A stretch of DNA of 64,000 nt from Elephas maximus indicus (GCF_024166365.1 NC_064822.1:108062823-108126822), one strand, 5' to 3'; counted from the stretch's first letter, positions 13,401 to 25,700 are shown. Notes: a model not told the origin generated them from the sequence alone. Translations and numbers: made by a program.

Positions 13401-16400
13401 GACAGTTGGGCACTCTGTGAGGGGCCAACTGCCCACCTTTCCCCTCCTCCCTGCCATGAGGAGCCTTGGGTTCTCTAGTGACAGCCATGTGTAAACAGCC
13501 TTCTCCATCCCTCCACCCCGTGCTTCACAGGGGAGGGCCCAGTCCCCAAGAGACGAACCAACTAATGAGCTAACATGTTTGGCGCACATGGCTGCACCAG
13601 CAATGTGGAAAACTAGCTGAATTTTAAGCTGGAGATGCTGGGAGCAGTAGGCATCCCAGCCAAGGACTTGGAGGGGTAGCTGGGAAGTGTGAACCCCAGT
13701 CACCCTTGCCCCAGGGACTGAGTGATCCCCAGCGTCCCCTTTGTCATCCTACAACCATCACCATCCAGTCTTCTCAGGAAGCCCTCTGGGCTTTTTTTGG
13801 CCCTTCCTGCTCCCTTCTTACCTTCTTGAGCACCACAAACTCGTTTTCAGCAGCTGTGCGTCTATTAATCTCCACCTCGTACCTACATGGGGAAAGAGAG
13901 AGGAAACAGCATTACTGTTGGGATAATTCATTTCTTCAAATGCTCGCTATCAGTTAGTGTTCACTTCTGTGCCAAGAGCTGTGGGGTGGCTGTCTTCAAA
14001 CTGAGGGTCCATGCATCCCTAGGGTACACAGAACAAGGGAAATTTTAAAGGAATTAATTTCCAGCTCCTCAGTACATCTGCAGTCTTCCCTAAAATGCGC
14101 CTGCCTGAGAATGCACCTGCAGTTAAGGGGTCAAGCAGGCTCTATGTCCCTGTGGCTTCCCTTTTCACAATTTTCCTTTTTTTTTTTTTTATGGCTACAA
14201 CAGAAAGCTGCTGCTCTCCACCATCTGGCACTTTAGTCAGGTGCATTGGCCCAGGGTGCAAAGCTTCCCAGGCATCAACTAAACACCATTCCTTTCTTGG
14301 CTGATCAAGACATCATAGCCCCACCTTTGGGCTGTGTGTATACCTATTTCTCTCACAGACCAAAAGTTTTTCATTTTAATGAAGTCCAATTTATCGATTT
14401 TTTTTTTCTTTCATGGATTGCGCTTTTGGTGTTATATCTAAAAAATCAGCGCCAAGGCCAATGTCACCTAGATTTTTCTCCCCTATTTCTTATACATATT
14501 TCTGTTCTAGGTGAAGCAAGGCCTTAGAAAGAGGGTGTTTAGATGGGGCTGAAATGTTCTTAATTCAGATACATTGCAGACTAAGGAGGTAAGATTACCG
14601 ATTATTTCGTTTAAAGAACTCATTTCTTCCATCCCCTGCTACTATCAAAGAATGTATTACAGGACACTTGTGACAGCAAACCAAATAGACCGCTGGTAAG
14701 AAATACTTAATGCCAGAAAATGGCTTTTTTCATATATTTAAACATAAACAATTCTTTTCAGTTCTTCCTTCATTCCCATGTCACCCCACTGACTGCAAAA
14801 GAAGCACTGCTGATTGGCTGAAGAAGTACAGGTTAGTGAGGTGGGTTCTTTAAATGCAGCTGAAACGATTTCTGAGACTGCTAAATTTGCTAGTTACACT
14901 GGATAAAACCTACCGTTTCTATTACAGTTCATTCTTACCTCGTCTTAAAACCAAAAAATCAAACCCATTGCCATCGAGTCAATTTCTGACTCATAGTGAC
15001 CCTATAGAGGACAGGACAGAACTACCCCCATTGGGTTTCCAAAGAGCAGCTGGTAGATTCAAACTGCCGACCTTTTGGTTACCAACCAAGAGCTTAACCA
15101 CTCTGCCATCAGGGTTCCCCTATTGTCTCAGTAAACGTTTAATATTGCTCATCTCCTATCAATAAAAATGAAGGTATATGCTAGCAGCCAGACCAATTAG
15201 CTTTTAGCAGTTTATGTCTTTATTTCATACAATACATAGGAAAAGTTTGATCATGCTGCCCATCAAAATTAATGGCATTAATCTAATTTTTTCATTATTT
15301 ACTTATTATTTACTTCTAGAAACCAAATGCCAGAGTTCAGTACATATGTACACATTTTTTAAAAAATATATTTTACCATGTTATTGACTTTTAAATAAGT
15401 AATTTTTAAAATATATTACAATGCATAATTAAGAATACATTTATCTTGTTTTGTAACATAAATAGATGTAGAAATTATACTAAATCTACATCATTTTAGT
15501 CTTGAATGTTTTTAATAACTTATTGTACAAGATGTATTCCTTAGTTCATTGCTGAGTGGTTTTTAGAATAGTCCCCAAAATGCCTTTTGCATTTTTATTT
15601 GAATTTAGAAACGAAGTCAGGCTTTTTTCCAACAGAAAGTAAGTCTTATTTCTCTAGCTTGACAATGAAGACTGGATTAGCCAATTAAGTTAGATGACAG
15701 ATATTTTCCATAAATTGAATGAGCTAAATCTGCAGCTCCAAAGTTGTGTGTGTGTGTGTCTGTGTACATATATAGAAGCACGGGATAAAAGCATATTATA
15801 AAGGAATGGCAAAAATGTATTGAATACTAACAATGTTTTTATTTTCCCAGTCCTTTCTGTTCTATTGGATTAAGCATGATGTCTCTAAAAGGCAGATTAA
15901 ATAATATAAGCAATGGTTATTTATCAGTTTTGGTGAGGGTATTTTGAAAAAATTCCTAGAAATTGGGAAAGAAAATGAATTTATTGACTAGGAAACAAAC
16001 GCTTTTTGCAAGTCAGGTGGTTTTCAACCAAAAGAAAGAATGATCTGAGTTGTTGCTGAACAATTGTTCAAAATGATCTCCAGTAAGTCCTTCTGTGACA
16101 TGTAATCATTCATCTAAGAGACACTTGTTGAGTGTGGGGCACTTTGTAGGCACTTGGGATAAACCACTGAGCAAAACCAACAAATACGCCTGACCTCACG
16201 GAACTCAGGGAGGAAAAAATAAACAATAAACATTGTAAAACAGTTGCCAGGTAGTGAGTGGCAACTCTGGAACACCTGGCCTTTCCCCTCCAAAAGGCCC
16301 AGAGGCAGGATGGCCCTGAATGCCTCTGACCTGAGCTGTGCCTGGCGGCCTCCCCTTCTTTCCAGATTCCGCACAAATCTCCACTTCCCTTCCTAATTCC

Positions 16401-19400
16401 ACTCCATCTCAGTTCACACTATACTCATTTCCATTTATTGGTGGCTATCAGAAAGTGTCCCCAGTTTCTGGGTGGTCTCTGAGGGCAGTAACCATGTCGC
16501 CTCCTTCCTCATGATCTCCATGCAGGACTCAGGACAGAGTGGGCTCTGCTTTGGGGGAACTGGCAGAATAGTTATGCACACACAAATTGAGCATGGGACA
16601 GGAGAAAGAGCCCAATTCCTATCATCTCCACCCTCCTTGAGTTGTGGAAGAAGCCACTAATCCCTAGAAATCCTGGCACCTCGAAGCAAGCTTCCAAAAG
16701 ACCCAGTCTCACTGAGCCTAGATTGATCACTCTCTTATCCTTGGCTCATGTCAGAAAAGAAACCATCTCTGGTTCCAAATACATTCTCAATTATTCTCTT
16801 TAGCAGTGGGATTCCACAGCACAGATAATGCCTCAACATGAAATAATTTTTAAAAACTCATTTTTGCTTGGATTTAAGATTTGTTCTGGGATTGGTGGGG
16901 TGTTTCATTCTGAGAACTGCCATGGCAAACCTCACTCAAGAGGAGCTACAAAGCCATCTGGATTGTCCTTCTGGTTTTGAGATCATTCTCTTTCAGTGCT
17001 TGAAATTGAGCACATCACTTCTTAAGCAATTCAGAGTACCATTTCATGTACATTTATCTTCTTTTTAAGTCCCGTTCTATCTGGATCTCCCTCCCTCCCC
17101 TATGAGAAAGGAAATAGCAATGGTATCAGTAAAAGTTCTAATGAGGCAAAAATGCTGGAACCTAATGAAAACCTCATCTGTAGTCAAGACTCTCCAGGGG
17201 AATATTCTCTGCCTCTCCACCCACCTCTTCTTGTAGTCTTCCACCAAATCCTGCATGTTTCTCAGCTCCGAGTCCAGCCTCACCCTGTCTCTTGATTGTG
17301 TCTCTAGCTGCTTCCGCAAGTTGTTGATGTAGTCCTCATAAACAGGCTCCAGGTTCTTCCTGTAGTTGTTCAGGTCCAGCTGCTGCAGCAGGTTCCACTT
17401 GGTCTCCAACACTTTGTTCTGTTGCTCCAGGAACCGCACCTGGAACCCAAAGGTGGTCATGGCCCAGAATCCCCATCCTGTCTGCCTCACAAGAGTAGGG
17501 GGAGGACCGTAAACTAGAGGCAGTCATCCTGGGGGTAGGGAAGGAGAGGCGGGGCAAGAAGGAGCCAAGGCTCATCAGAGGGTACCTTCGGACAGGTGGA
17601 CCTGCCCATCTGGGTCTCCAAGGTAAGAAATAAGAAAAAGAAACCAGGATGATTGAGGTAGATTCTTTTGCTATAAATGCTGGCAATTTCTGAGTAAAAG
17701 TAAATGGGAAGCAGGGGAGAAACAGTGACTGGGGAATAGCCTTAGAAATTTGCTCTTGTGATTAGGGTGTTCTTTCTTATGTGTGTCTCCATTGTTCTTG
17801 GTTTGTTTATTTTTCAAAGCAGGTTACCATATCTTTACATAGTTCCTTCATACTTGACTAAAGATTTCACATTTTGGACTCATGAACTTCAGGCTGTCTT
17901 CCACTCACAGCTGTCCTCTTCTCACCTATTTCTTTAGCTTGAGGGAGAGAAGGGAACATGCTGGGGACAGGCTGACTTAGTAAGAGGGAGAAAATGATCT
18001 CTTCCTCTGGGATCATGGTGATGTTCCTCCCACCACTCCCTTTCCCCTCCAACCACATTACTTTTTCCTCCCTAGTCTCGTGGTGAGGGACACAGACCAC
18101 TCTATCGCTGACTGCTCTATTAATGTGAGCACACTTCTAGCCTCCCTATGTCTCACTTTTCCCATCTGCAAGGCAGAATAATACTAGAATCATGGTTGTG
18201 CATTGAGAATGAGAACCACTTGGGACAGTACCAGGCACTGATTCTCCATAAATATAAGTCGTTGCTATTATGTCCCCTGTCAGTCCTGATCCAGACCTTC
18301 TACCCAGAGGGAGATAAGGGTAAAATTAGGCTGGATGTGGGCATTCACTGGGTCATTGTCTCCAAATCTTCCAGAGACATCCGCCCTATTACCCCAATTT
18401 CTCAGCATCCCCCCAACACATATGGGTTGCTTGACATGCTCTCCTTTCGAATCTTCTCTCAGTCCCATCTTTCCTTTTCTGGCCCTTTCTCTTATCTCCT
18501 CCAGAAAACTTCCTGACTTACATCCTTACCCTGCTTCCTTCCTTCCAAGCCCTTCCCCATTTGCAGAGTATCACGTTCTCGTGATGCTCCTTGACCTGTG
18601 GCCCACTAGTGACCCTGTTCTGGATGTGTGTCCCAACACTTGTCTGATATCAGGAGCCTTCAGAGGGCCCATTCCACTGGGCTCCTGCCCCTAGAGCATC
18701 CTTCCCCACCCAGGGTCTGGACAAGGAATGAATGGCACTCCTGTTTATTGGGCGTGCGTGCCAGGCACTGTTTTAAGTACTTTGTAAATGTCCCGCTTAA
18801 GCCTCATTACAGTCCTCTGTGGTAAGAAACATTATTGTGCCCATTTTACAGATGAGGAAAGAGACGCTTAAAAAAATCGGTTAAATACTTCCCCCAATTT
18901 CTCACACCACTCATCAGTGACAGAGCTGGGCACCACTGGGGCACCAGTGTCGGGACAGGCAGATGCTCCAGGACTCACCTTGTCGATGAAGGAGGCAAAC
19001 TTGTTGTTCAGTGCCTTGATCTGCTCCCGCTCCTGAGCATGCACTTTCTGGATCTCAGGGTCCAGCTCCACGCTGAGGCGGGCCAGGAGGCTCTTGTTGA
19101 CAGTGACCTGAGGGATGCCCCCAGGTGGGTATACGGACAGACTTACCGGCCCCAGCCCCGCCCTGCCAAAGACCGTGCCCACGAAGCCGCCCACGCGGCC
19201 CCTACAGCCGCCTGCGCCCTGAGCCAGCGTGTAGCCGCCGCCCCGGCCGCTGATGGAGATGCGCCGGCTGCCTCCCAAGCTGAAGAGGCTCTTGCTGCCA
19301 AAGGCGGCCGAGCCCTTGACGCCGGCCCTGAACGAGGCTGAGCTGCTGCGGACCCGGCCCGAGATAACAGCTGAGCAGCCGCTGAAGCCCAGGTGCTCCC

Positions 19401-19431
19401 CGCCGGAGTAGAAGTTAAACTGGCGGCTCAT
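7244..19431 (-). CDS. KRT72: Keratin 72, type II inner-root-sheath keratin (nine exons)
   Basis: Type II (basic) intermediate-filament protein. In the family it forms obligate heterodimers with type I keratins and builds cytoplasmic filaments of the hair-follicle inner root sheath. Coding exons: 18979-19431, 17225-17439, 13822-13882, 13293-13388, 12334-12498, 11600-11725, 8716-8936, 8063-8097 and 7244-7434 (453, 215, 61, 96, 165, 126, 221, 35, 191 nt). Exons 2-8 are the sizes usual for type II keratins, all junctions are GT-AG, and phases agree, giving 520 residues and a TGA stop (human about 511). The head begins [20 protein letters not shown]. The rod runs from about residue 134 to 445, with helix initiation motif [19 protein letters not shown] and helix termination motif around [13 protein letters not shown]. 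The tail ends [10 protein letters not shown]. Head (GFVGT, GLGP) and tail ([32 protein letters not shown]) match KRT72 rather than KRT71, 73 or 74. Odd point: His replaces the usual Arg in [10 protein letters not shown]. Confidence 0.95.
8063..8097 (-). CDS. KRT72: KRT72 exon 8: start of tail (H2)
   Basis: 35 nt. Acceptor TCTCAG|GATGTC, donor TCT|GTAAGT. Encodes [11 protein letters not shown] plus split codons at both ends. It has the exact size and sequence style of exon 8 in type II keratins. Confidence 0.94.
8716..8936 (-). CDS. KRT72: KRT72 exon 7: end of coil 2 and helix termination motif
   Basis: 221 nt. Acceptor CCTCAG|TGTGCC, donor CCG|GTGAGA. Encodes [20 protein letters not shown] and on to [19 protein letters not shown]. 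The helix termination motif reads [10 protein letters not shown], and the usually following Cys is Ser. Confidence 0.95.
9652..9868 (+). repeat. Afrotherian SINE in KRT72 intron 6
   Basis: Plus-strand copy (GGTCCTGGGGGATTGGTGGC ... AACCGACTTGATGCGACG), in the intron between KRT72 exons 6 and 7. Confidence 0.78.
11120..11540 (+). repeat. L2-like remnant in KRT72 intron 6
   Basis: C/T-rich sequence in the style of the L2 3' region (CAAACTCCTTAAGCAGGGGC near its end). Ancient and diverged; boundaries are approximate. It ends just before exon 6. Confidence 0.4.
11600..11725 (-). CDS. KRT72: KRT72 exon 6: coil 2
   Basis: 126 nt. Acceptor CCCCAG|ATCCAG, donor CAG|GTGGGT. Encodes [20 protein letters not shown] and on to [15 protein letters not shown], with the conserved QRIRSEI intact. 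Confidence 0.95.
12246..12290. repeat. (CA)n microsatellite in KRT72 intron 5
   Basis: Interrupted CA/TG-type repeat about 45 nt from KRT72 exon 5 on its downstream side. Confidence 0.8.
12334..12498 (-). CDS. KRT72: KRT72 exon 5: end of 1B, L12, start of coil 2
   Basis: 165 nt. Acceptor CCCCAG|GAGATT, donor AAG|GTGAGA. Contains [20 protein letters not shown] and [13 protein letters not shown], both hallmark type II keratin stretches and unaltered here. Confidence 0.95.
12660..13170 (+). repeat. L2 remnant in KRT72 intron 4
   Basis: Recognisable L2 order: TTAAGTCTGAACTCCCTGTG, then CTCCTTCAGCCAGGAATGCC, then ACTGTCACCTCCTTGAGGAC. Lies between exons 5 and 4. Confidence 0.6.
13293..13388 (-). 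CDS. KRT72: KRT72 exon 4: coil 1B
   Basis: 96 nt. Acceptor CTCCAG|GATGTG, donor GGG|GTAAGG. Encodes [20 protein letters not shown] and on to KFFKCLYEG. Confidence 0.95.
13822..13882 (-). CDS. KRT72: KRT72 exon 3: coil 1B
   Basis: 61 nt. Acceptor ATGTAG|GTACGA, donor AAG|GTAAGA. Encodes [20 protein letters not shown], the standard short exon 3 of type II keratins. Confidence 0.95.
14335..14510 (-). repeat. Old L1 fragment in KRT72 intron 2
   Basis: The plus strand carries the reverse complement of a conserved ORF2 stretch found in old mammalian L1s (GAAGTCCAATTTATCGAT, then GGATTGCGCTTTTGGTGT). Short and decayed. Confidence 0.55.
14946..15120 (-). repeat. AFROSINE-type SINE in KRT72 intron 2
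   Basis: Minus-strand copy (CCCATTGCCATCGAGTCAAT ... CATCAGGGTTCCCC), in the long second intron of KRT72. Confidence 0.85.
17225..17439 (-). CDS. KRT72: KRT72 exon 2: coil 1A end, linker L1, start of 1B
   Basis: 215 nt. Acceptor TTCCAG|GTGCGG, donor AGAG|GTGGGT. Encodes [15 protein letters not shown] at its start and [13 protein letters not shown] at its end. It carries [14 protein letters not shown] where human KRT72 has NNCRKNLEPIYEGY. Confidence 0.95.
18740..18890 (-). repeat. MIR in KRT72 intron 1
   Basis: Reverse-complement MIR (CCAGGCACTGTTTTAAGTAC, CCCATTTTACAGATGAGGAA), about 90 bp downstream of exon 1. Confidence 0.65.
18979..19431 (-). CDS. KRT72: KRT72 exon 1 (coding part): head and start of coil 1A
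   Basis: Starts at ATG (CAACCATGA context) and encodes the glycine/serine-rich head and the first rod residues up to ASFIDK. It ends at a strong donor, AAG|GTGAGT. This start was chosen because it gives the family N-terminus MSRQ. The frame stays open about 50 codons further upstream, but that stretch passes beyond the TATA-like box. Confidence 0.95.
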
Positions 19432-19520
19432 GGTTGCACGGAGGGCGCTAGGGGGCGGTGCAGGGGGCGAGGAGCTGGTTGCGCAGAGGAGCGGTTGAAC
19501 ACTCAGCTCCCGCTTGTCCC

Positions 19521-19527
19521 TTAAATA
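19521..19527 (-). promoter_or_regulatory. KRT72: KRT72 TATA-like box
   Basis: TATTTAA (in GCTATTTAAGGGAC) about 90-96 nt upstream of the KRT72 ATG. This leaves a leader of roughly 60-65 nt, typical for keratin genes. Confidence 0.7.
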
Positions 19528-19557
19528 GCTCAAGTGCTGGGTTGGGCCGGCTGCAGT

Positions 19558-19572
19558 CAGCCTAATTTGTAG
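19558..19572 (-). promoter_or_regulatory. Proximal promoter motif shared by KRT72 and KRT73
   Basis: The minus strand reads CTACAAATTAGGCTG just upstream of the KRT72 TATA-like box. Nearly the same sequence, CACAAATTAGGGCTG, lies just upstream of the KRT73 TATA box. The AATTAG core resembles a homeodomain site. The factor is not known from sequence. Confidence 0.45.
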
Positions 19573-19734
19573 TTCGGCCACATCTTTTAGGTCACGCGGG
19601 CCTCTTGGTTCTTCATTTCGGAAATTACCACCCCCTTTTTTATTTTCTCAGAGATGTTTGTCTCTTCCACCCTGAACTCCCCATGAATCCTCTATAAAAT
19701 GGCCCAGAACCCTGCATTTGTGCTGCTTCCATCC

Positions 19735-19800
19735 TGTATTATAATAATTTGGCTACCTTATCACCTGCGCTGCCCTCCAATTACTGGGGTTATCACTGTT
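19735..19800 (-). promoter_or_regulatory. Possible GATA/homeodomain site cluster upstream of KRT72
   Basis: About 330 bp upstream of the KRT72 ATG, two TTATC sites (GATAA on the minus strand) and AATTA-type cores lie within 65 bp. GATA3 and DLX-class factors are known inner-root-sheath regulators. Assigning them here is inference. Confidence 0.3.
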
Positions 19801-22381
19801 AAAATCTCTGGCAGGAGCTTCCAGTGGGTCTGGCCCTCTCAGGTTGTGTGTGTTTAGGGTAGAGAGGAAACAAATGTCCAGACTGATTCTGCCCCAGAAG
19901 GGCATGAACAGGGTCAGGTATGTTCCAGGGAATCATCCTTAGCCTGTCCCCTCCTGCTTCCCTAGACTTCTGAAGGGGTCAGCTCTGTCCAGAGTGCTGA
20001 CAGCGAAGTTCCAGGGAGGAGCATTCTGCCGCACTGGCAGGGACCTCTCATCTGTTGGCGGAGGCAGGACACAGTGAACCCAGGTGAGATTTGTGGTCCA
20101 TGAGAGCTCTGGTCATAAGTGCTAGCAAGAGACTTTGGCCCGAGCAAAAAGGTTCCTCCAGAAAAGCATTTCTGGAATAAGAGTGGGGAGATATTAGCTG
20201 GAAAGGAGGGAAGAAGAAGGCCTGGGTAGGGGGTTCAAGAAGGCTTAGGGCGTGGTTTGGAAGATGGTCTTTCTTGAAAGTTTTTGTTTTCTTCTTTTAG
20301 TAGTAAAGAGGCTCATTCATCCAATCCAAGGAACCTCTGATCCGGACACTTGCTGCCTGGCATTGCTGATTCAGGACTGGAATGTTAATAGGACAAGAAA
20401 GGCCGAGGAAGTCTACTCAGACCTGAAACCAAGAACTAAATTCTAGAACTTCATTCCATATGCACCCAGGAGTATCTTTCTTTGGTCTAACCTAATTTTC
20501 TACTCTCCAACTTTAGCTGCTTTCAGGTCTTCTCTTAGAAACAGCCTTTCCTAGACTGCCTTCCTGGCACCCAGGCTGAGTTCTATTTGATCACACTGAT
20601 TTCTCAGTCTATCTGTCCTGGGTGTGTGTCTCATTTACCCCATCAGGTTGACAGGTCCCTTGGCTTTACCCCTCCCTCCCCTACACCCCCAGGGCTCAGC
20701 CCAGGCCCTGGCATGAGGGACATTCAGGATGCAGGTGACACAGACTGGTGCTTAGGACAAGCCTGTGTCCTCAGTCATACCCTGGAGCCTGAGCTTCCTG
20801 TAGGGCCTGGGGACTATTGAATGACAAAGCTTCCACAGAGCCAATCACAGGGCCTAATAACAGCCAAGGTGTTTATCCCATGGGGACAAAGTTGTGGGGG
20901 CATTGGTGAGTGGTAGAGATGGCGCCGGCCACAGATGAGCAGATAGAGGAGCCTAGCGTGTCACGGGTAGGTTCTATCTGAGAGGAGGGGCTGTAGTCCA
21001 GTCCCTCTGGAGAGGGGAGGGCAGTGTTAGTGTGGCTGGGTGACCAGCAGCCCCTTTAAGAAGCTCAAGGTTATGCTTTTCATTATTTCATGAAACTTCT
21101 TCCACCCCATGGTTCTAGACAGTGTTTTTGCAAAAGCACAGGAAAGTTTATTAATTCTGGTTATTGAGAATAGAAAACGAAGAAAAGGGTTTAATGGAAA
21201 GAGGAGAAACTTACATAGGATTGGCTTACAAAGAGAATTTTGGAATCACCTTTTTCTGGGAACTTTCTAAGACACTCATCCCTCTGGGACCGGGGCACTT
21301 CTGCCTGGGGTCAGGACAGTGAGCTGACCTTTTCTGATCTTCCTGTGAGGGGATGACTGGCTGGATGAACCAGGAATCCCTCATCCTCCAGGACCTCCTT
21401 TCTTACAGATTATGATGAGAAAGAAGTGACACACCAGGTTTCAGAGGCATCAGGTGTGTGGGAGACGTGGGAAGATAAAAAGATATGTCTGTAGCTTGGG
21501 AGGAGGGCTTCTCTGACAGCAGTTTACTGTGTCACCTCAGGCCCTGCTGGCCACCACTGCCATTATTTCTCGGGCTACAGCAACCCTTGGATTGGTAGAA
21601 AGGCCAGAAACATCACCCTTTGAAACCAGAGCACAGCAACATAGAACGGTTGGGACTGGCCACTGGCAGAAGAAACACCCCAAACAGGGATTTGCAAATG
21701 TGTTGCTGATTAAAATGGGTCTCTTTTGCCCAGACACGTATGTCTAGAATACTAGCTCTCGGGAAATTAACGGGACTCGTGTGGAGAAAAGAGGGGGCAG
21801 AAGAGGGAGCCTATGCTGGGTAATAAGGACAATAAGGTATCTTATAGCAGGACTTCTTAGATTTATTAATAAGCTTAGTGCTTTCTGCTGCTCCAAAGTT
21901 TGTTTTAAAAAAGACCACCCTCTCTTTAGTCAAATGTCTTATGGGAGCCAGGGTTTCAAGGAATACACTTGAAGAAACACTGAACAAAGTTATCTTCACT
22001 TCACCACTTAAATTTCCAAAATGTAAGCAGTCTTACAATGTCTCCCAAACACATAAAGAAAATCTAAATGTAGTAAATGTAATATGCAACATGACCTAAT
22101 TTATGGCAGTGTGCCCAGGGTTCTATTGTACGGGCTTTCAAGAATAGTTCCAGCATGCTCAAGGGAGAAAAAATTTTCAGCCTAGTGGCCAGAAGATTGT
22201 GCCAGAGACTAGGAGTATTCACAAAATATCCACATTCTCCTCCTCATTTCCCAGCCTCCCTTGTGATTTGGTAGGGGTTTGGGGCCATGTAACTAGTGTT
22301 GGCTAATGAAATGTGAGTGGCAGTGAAATGTGTGCCAGTGTGCCTCCTCCTCCTCTCCTTTCCGCTATCTCGATGACTTTG

Positions 22382-22771
22382 GGTTTTTTGTTTTGTTTAT
22401 TTTATAGTGCTTTAGATGAAAGTTCACAGTGTAAATTAGTTTCTCATGCAAAAATTTATGCACAAATTGTTTTGTGACATTGGTTGCAATCACCCCACAA
22501 TGTGTCAACACCCTCTCCCTTTTCCTGTACACTCTGGGTTCCCCATGTCCATTTCTCCAGTTTTCCTGTCCGTTTCTGCCTTTTCCTCTTTACTTTTGGA
22601 CAGATGTTGCCCGTTTGGTCTTGTATACTTGATTTAACTCAGAAGCACATCCCTCGTGCGTTACTGTTTGTGTTATGGGCCTGTCTAATCTCTGGCTTAA
22701 AGGTGGGCTTCAGAGTGGCTTCAGTTCTGAGTTAGCAGGGTATCCAGGGCCCATAGTATCAGGGTGTCTCA
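22382..22771 (-). mobile_element. 5'-truncated L1 (3' UTR fragment)
   Basis: Contains the same L1 3'-end sequence type as the full-length L1 (GATGAAAGTTCACAGTGTAA and on). Target-site duplications ATGACTTTG (22,373-22,381) and ATAACTTTG (22,772-22,780) differ at one base. It splits an older interspersed repeat (22,205-22,381 and 22,772-22,965). Confidence 0.65.
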
Positions 22772-25700
22772 ATAACTTTGAAGCCCAGGCGTTCCATTTG
22801 GTGAAGCTACAAGACAGAAGAAACCCAGATCCCCAGCACTCCCATTGGAGAAATCACTTAGACAAGCTTTCCCAGTCTGCAATGGACTGTGAATAAACAA
22901 TAAACTCAGAGGCTGTGTTAAGCCACTGAGATTTCAGGGATTGCCTGTTGAAGGCAGCCAGTGTTAATTATCTGAATCCAAGCATGAAAGTTAGATGGTA
23001 GAAATATCCTTTAATAGTCAATGTTCTTTATCCCAAGTTCATGCTCATCAGTCTTCTGATCTCTATTAGACCTTCTCTGCTTCCTTTCTCACCCCCAAAA
23101 TCTCTCCCCTGAAACTGCTCTCATTAAAGTCACTAATCTCGCCTTAATAGCCAAGTTCAATGAATACCATTTCAATTCTTGTCTGACTTGGCCTTACTGA
23201 CTGTGTTGCCCAATTCTTCCTCTTTCAAATTCTTTCTCCCTTGCCTCTTTGGTTATTCCACCCCAATCTTCTTCCTAGACCCTCTTCCTCTACTTCCTCC
23301 AGGGATTCTGCCCTCTTCCTGTCTCCCTTTTCAATGCACATCTTCTCCCTACATTATCTCATCCACTTGCCTATTGTTTTAAGACCATGTTAAGGACTCC
23401 CAGATCTACTCCTTCAGCCAACTGCCCTCACCTTCAACCAGCAAGATCTGTACTTCTCCTGGAACCCCTTTTCCACAGGGTGGTACTACCACTTATGCTC
23501 AGAGAAATCAGAGGCCTGGGAGTCATCCTAGGGTTCTCCCTTACTTACCCTGCCGCCCCAACATCCAACCAGTCATTGCTTCTTACCGATTTACCCCCTC
23601 AGAGGTCTCATGAACTCTGTCCTTCCTCTCCATCCCTTTGCCACTGCCCCCATCAGGCCTTTGTCATACCTGTCCCAGCCCACTGATATAGCCTCCTAAC
23701 TGCTCTCCCAGCTTCCAGTCTGGCCCATCTCCAACCCATTTTCCATATTTCTCTGAGAAAGGTCTACACACAAAACTCAAATTTGACCACCTTTCTCACC
23801 TATTTTGAACTACTCCCCCACCCACCATAATCTACGGGATACAATCTCAGCTGCTTAACAGACATGAAAGGGCCTCTCTGATCTGGCTGCTGCCTCCTTC
23901 CCCAGCTTCAGGTATCACTGTAGCCTCCCTCTCCATCTGCTGAACTTCCTTCAGCCTTATACTTCATGCTCCAGCAAAAACTACCCATTCTTACCATTCT
24001 AGTCCCTCAGTCTACAATGCCTACTCCCTCTTCTCATCCACATAGTAAACTCCTATCCATCCTTTAAAGCTCTGCATGTATGCCTCCCTGAAATTCCTCA
24101 CTCACATTTGTACTGCCTCTGTATCTTGCGTATACTTATTTTGTTGCCAATACCCCACCATGTTGCAGGTACGTCTTTTATAGCTGTGTCTCCATTAAAC
24201 CCTTTCAAGACGTGTGGGACATACGGTACCCAACCCACTTTTTATGCCACTGAAGTTCTTTGGAAAGGGGGTAGCCTGATTTTAATGCATTTAGCCTTGA
24301 GGTGGGAGCCTTTTGAAATGCATAAAACTAGAAAATCCTGAGTGGGAGCCTCATTTTTGTGTACATTGAACATTGTCTTAGGTGATGCCTTCTGGATGTG
24401 CGAATTTTCTAAAATTTTTACATGTTTTGACAGGTTTGCCTTCAATTCTGTGAGATAAGCCTTCTCACTGTTTCTTTTTTCTATGTTCTCATGAAAACGT
24501 ACTTATGGCAGGAATAAGCTATTGCCAGTCTTCAGTCAGTCATAGTGGTCATTTTCTCTTTTATGCCTTTCATCATTTCTAGGTATTAACTAGCTCCTTT
24601 CTTTTCTAGCTTCTGAACAGTAAATAATTCCTTCTCAATAAGGAATAATGCATTGCAGTGGTACTTTTCAAGAAATTAGAACTCCTGTAAACTCATCGGT
24701 TCCATGTGTAGCAGGTAGACTGCACTGCTATGAGCAGTTCTGCAGTATTCCAGGGCAGCTGCTTCTGCTTCTTAGCTGTTAGTGTTGCTTTTGTTATAAT
24801 GAAGAATATATTGTTGTTGTTGTTGTTAGGTGCCGTCGAGTCGGTTCTGACTCATAGCCACCCTGTGCACAACAGTCCTGAGCCATCCTTACAATCGTTG
24901 TTATGCTTGAGCTCATTGTTCCAGCCACTGTGTCCCTCCACCTCATTGAGGGTCTTCCTCTTTTCTGCTGACCCTGTTCTCTGCCAAGCATGATGTTCTT
25001 CTCCAGGGACTGATCCCTCCTGACAACAAGTCCAAAGTACGTAAGACGCAGTCCCACCATCCTTGCCTCTAAGGAGCATTCTGGCTGTACTTCTTCTAAG
25101 ACAGATTTATTTCTTCACTCATTTGGCAGTCCATGCCATATTCTTCGCCAACACCACAATTCAAAGGCGTCAATTCTTCTTCAGTCTTCCGTATTCATTG
25201 TCCAGCTTTCACATGTGTATGATGCGATTGAAAATACCATGGCTTGGGTCAGGCGCACCTTAGTCTTCAAGGTGACATCTTTGCTCTTCAACACTTTAAA
25301 GAGATCCTTTGCAGCAGATTTACCCAATGCAATGCATCTTTTGATTTCTTGACTGCTGCTTCCGTGGCTGTTGATTGTGGATCCAAGTAAAATGAAATCC
25401 TTGACAACTTTGATCTTTTCTCCCCTTATCATGATGTTGCTCATTGGCCCAGTTGTGAGGATTTTTGTTTTCTTTATGTTGAGGTGTAATCCATACTGAA
25501 GGCTATGGTCTTTGATCTTCATTAGTAAGTGCTTCAAGTCCTCTTCACTTTCAGCAAGCAAGGTTGTGTCATCTGCATAAGAGATGCAGGTTGTTAATGA
25601 GTCTTCCTCCAATCCTGATGCCCTGTTCTTCATATAGTCCAGCTTCTCGTATTATTTGCTCAGCATACAGATTAAATAGGTATGGTGAAAGAATACAACC

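Larger units (their letters stand above)
19600..24800. other. Intergenic region upstream of KRT72
   Basis: No coding sequence supported. 19.6-22.2 kb is mostly unique sequence with the KRT72 upstream sites. It is followed by an old repeat split by an L1 fragment (22.2-22.97 kb), then a long pyrimidine-rich L2-like stretch (about 23.0-24.19 kb), then AT-rich sequence that hosts the nested LINE complex. Confidence 0.5.

Noticed and set aside
19432-19581. In-frame extension of KRT72 upstream of MSRQ
   Set aside because: The extra ~50 codons run past the TATA-like box, and the N-terminus MSRQ is the family standard.
24640-24680. GCATTGCAGTGG repeats at 24,650 and 39,312, with a similar sequence at 39,421
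   Set aside because: Only about 12-20 bp are alike; without alignment I cannot tell a diverged repeat from chance.
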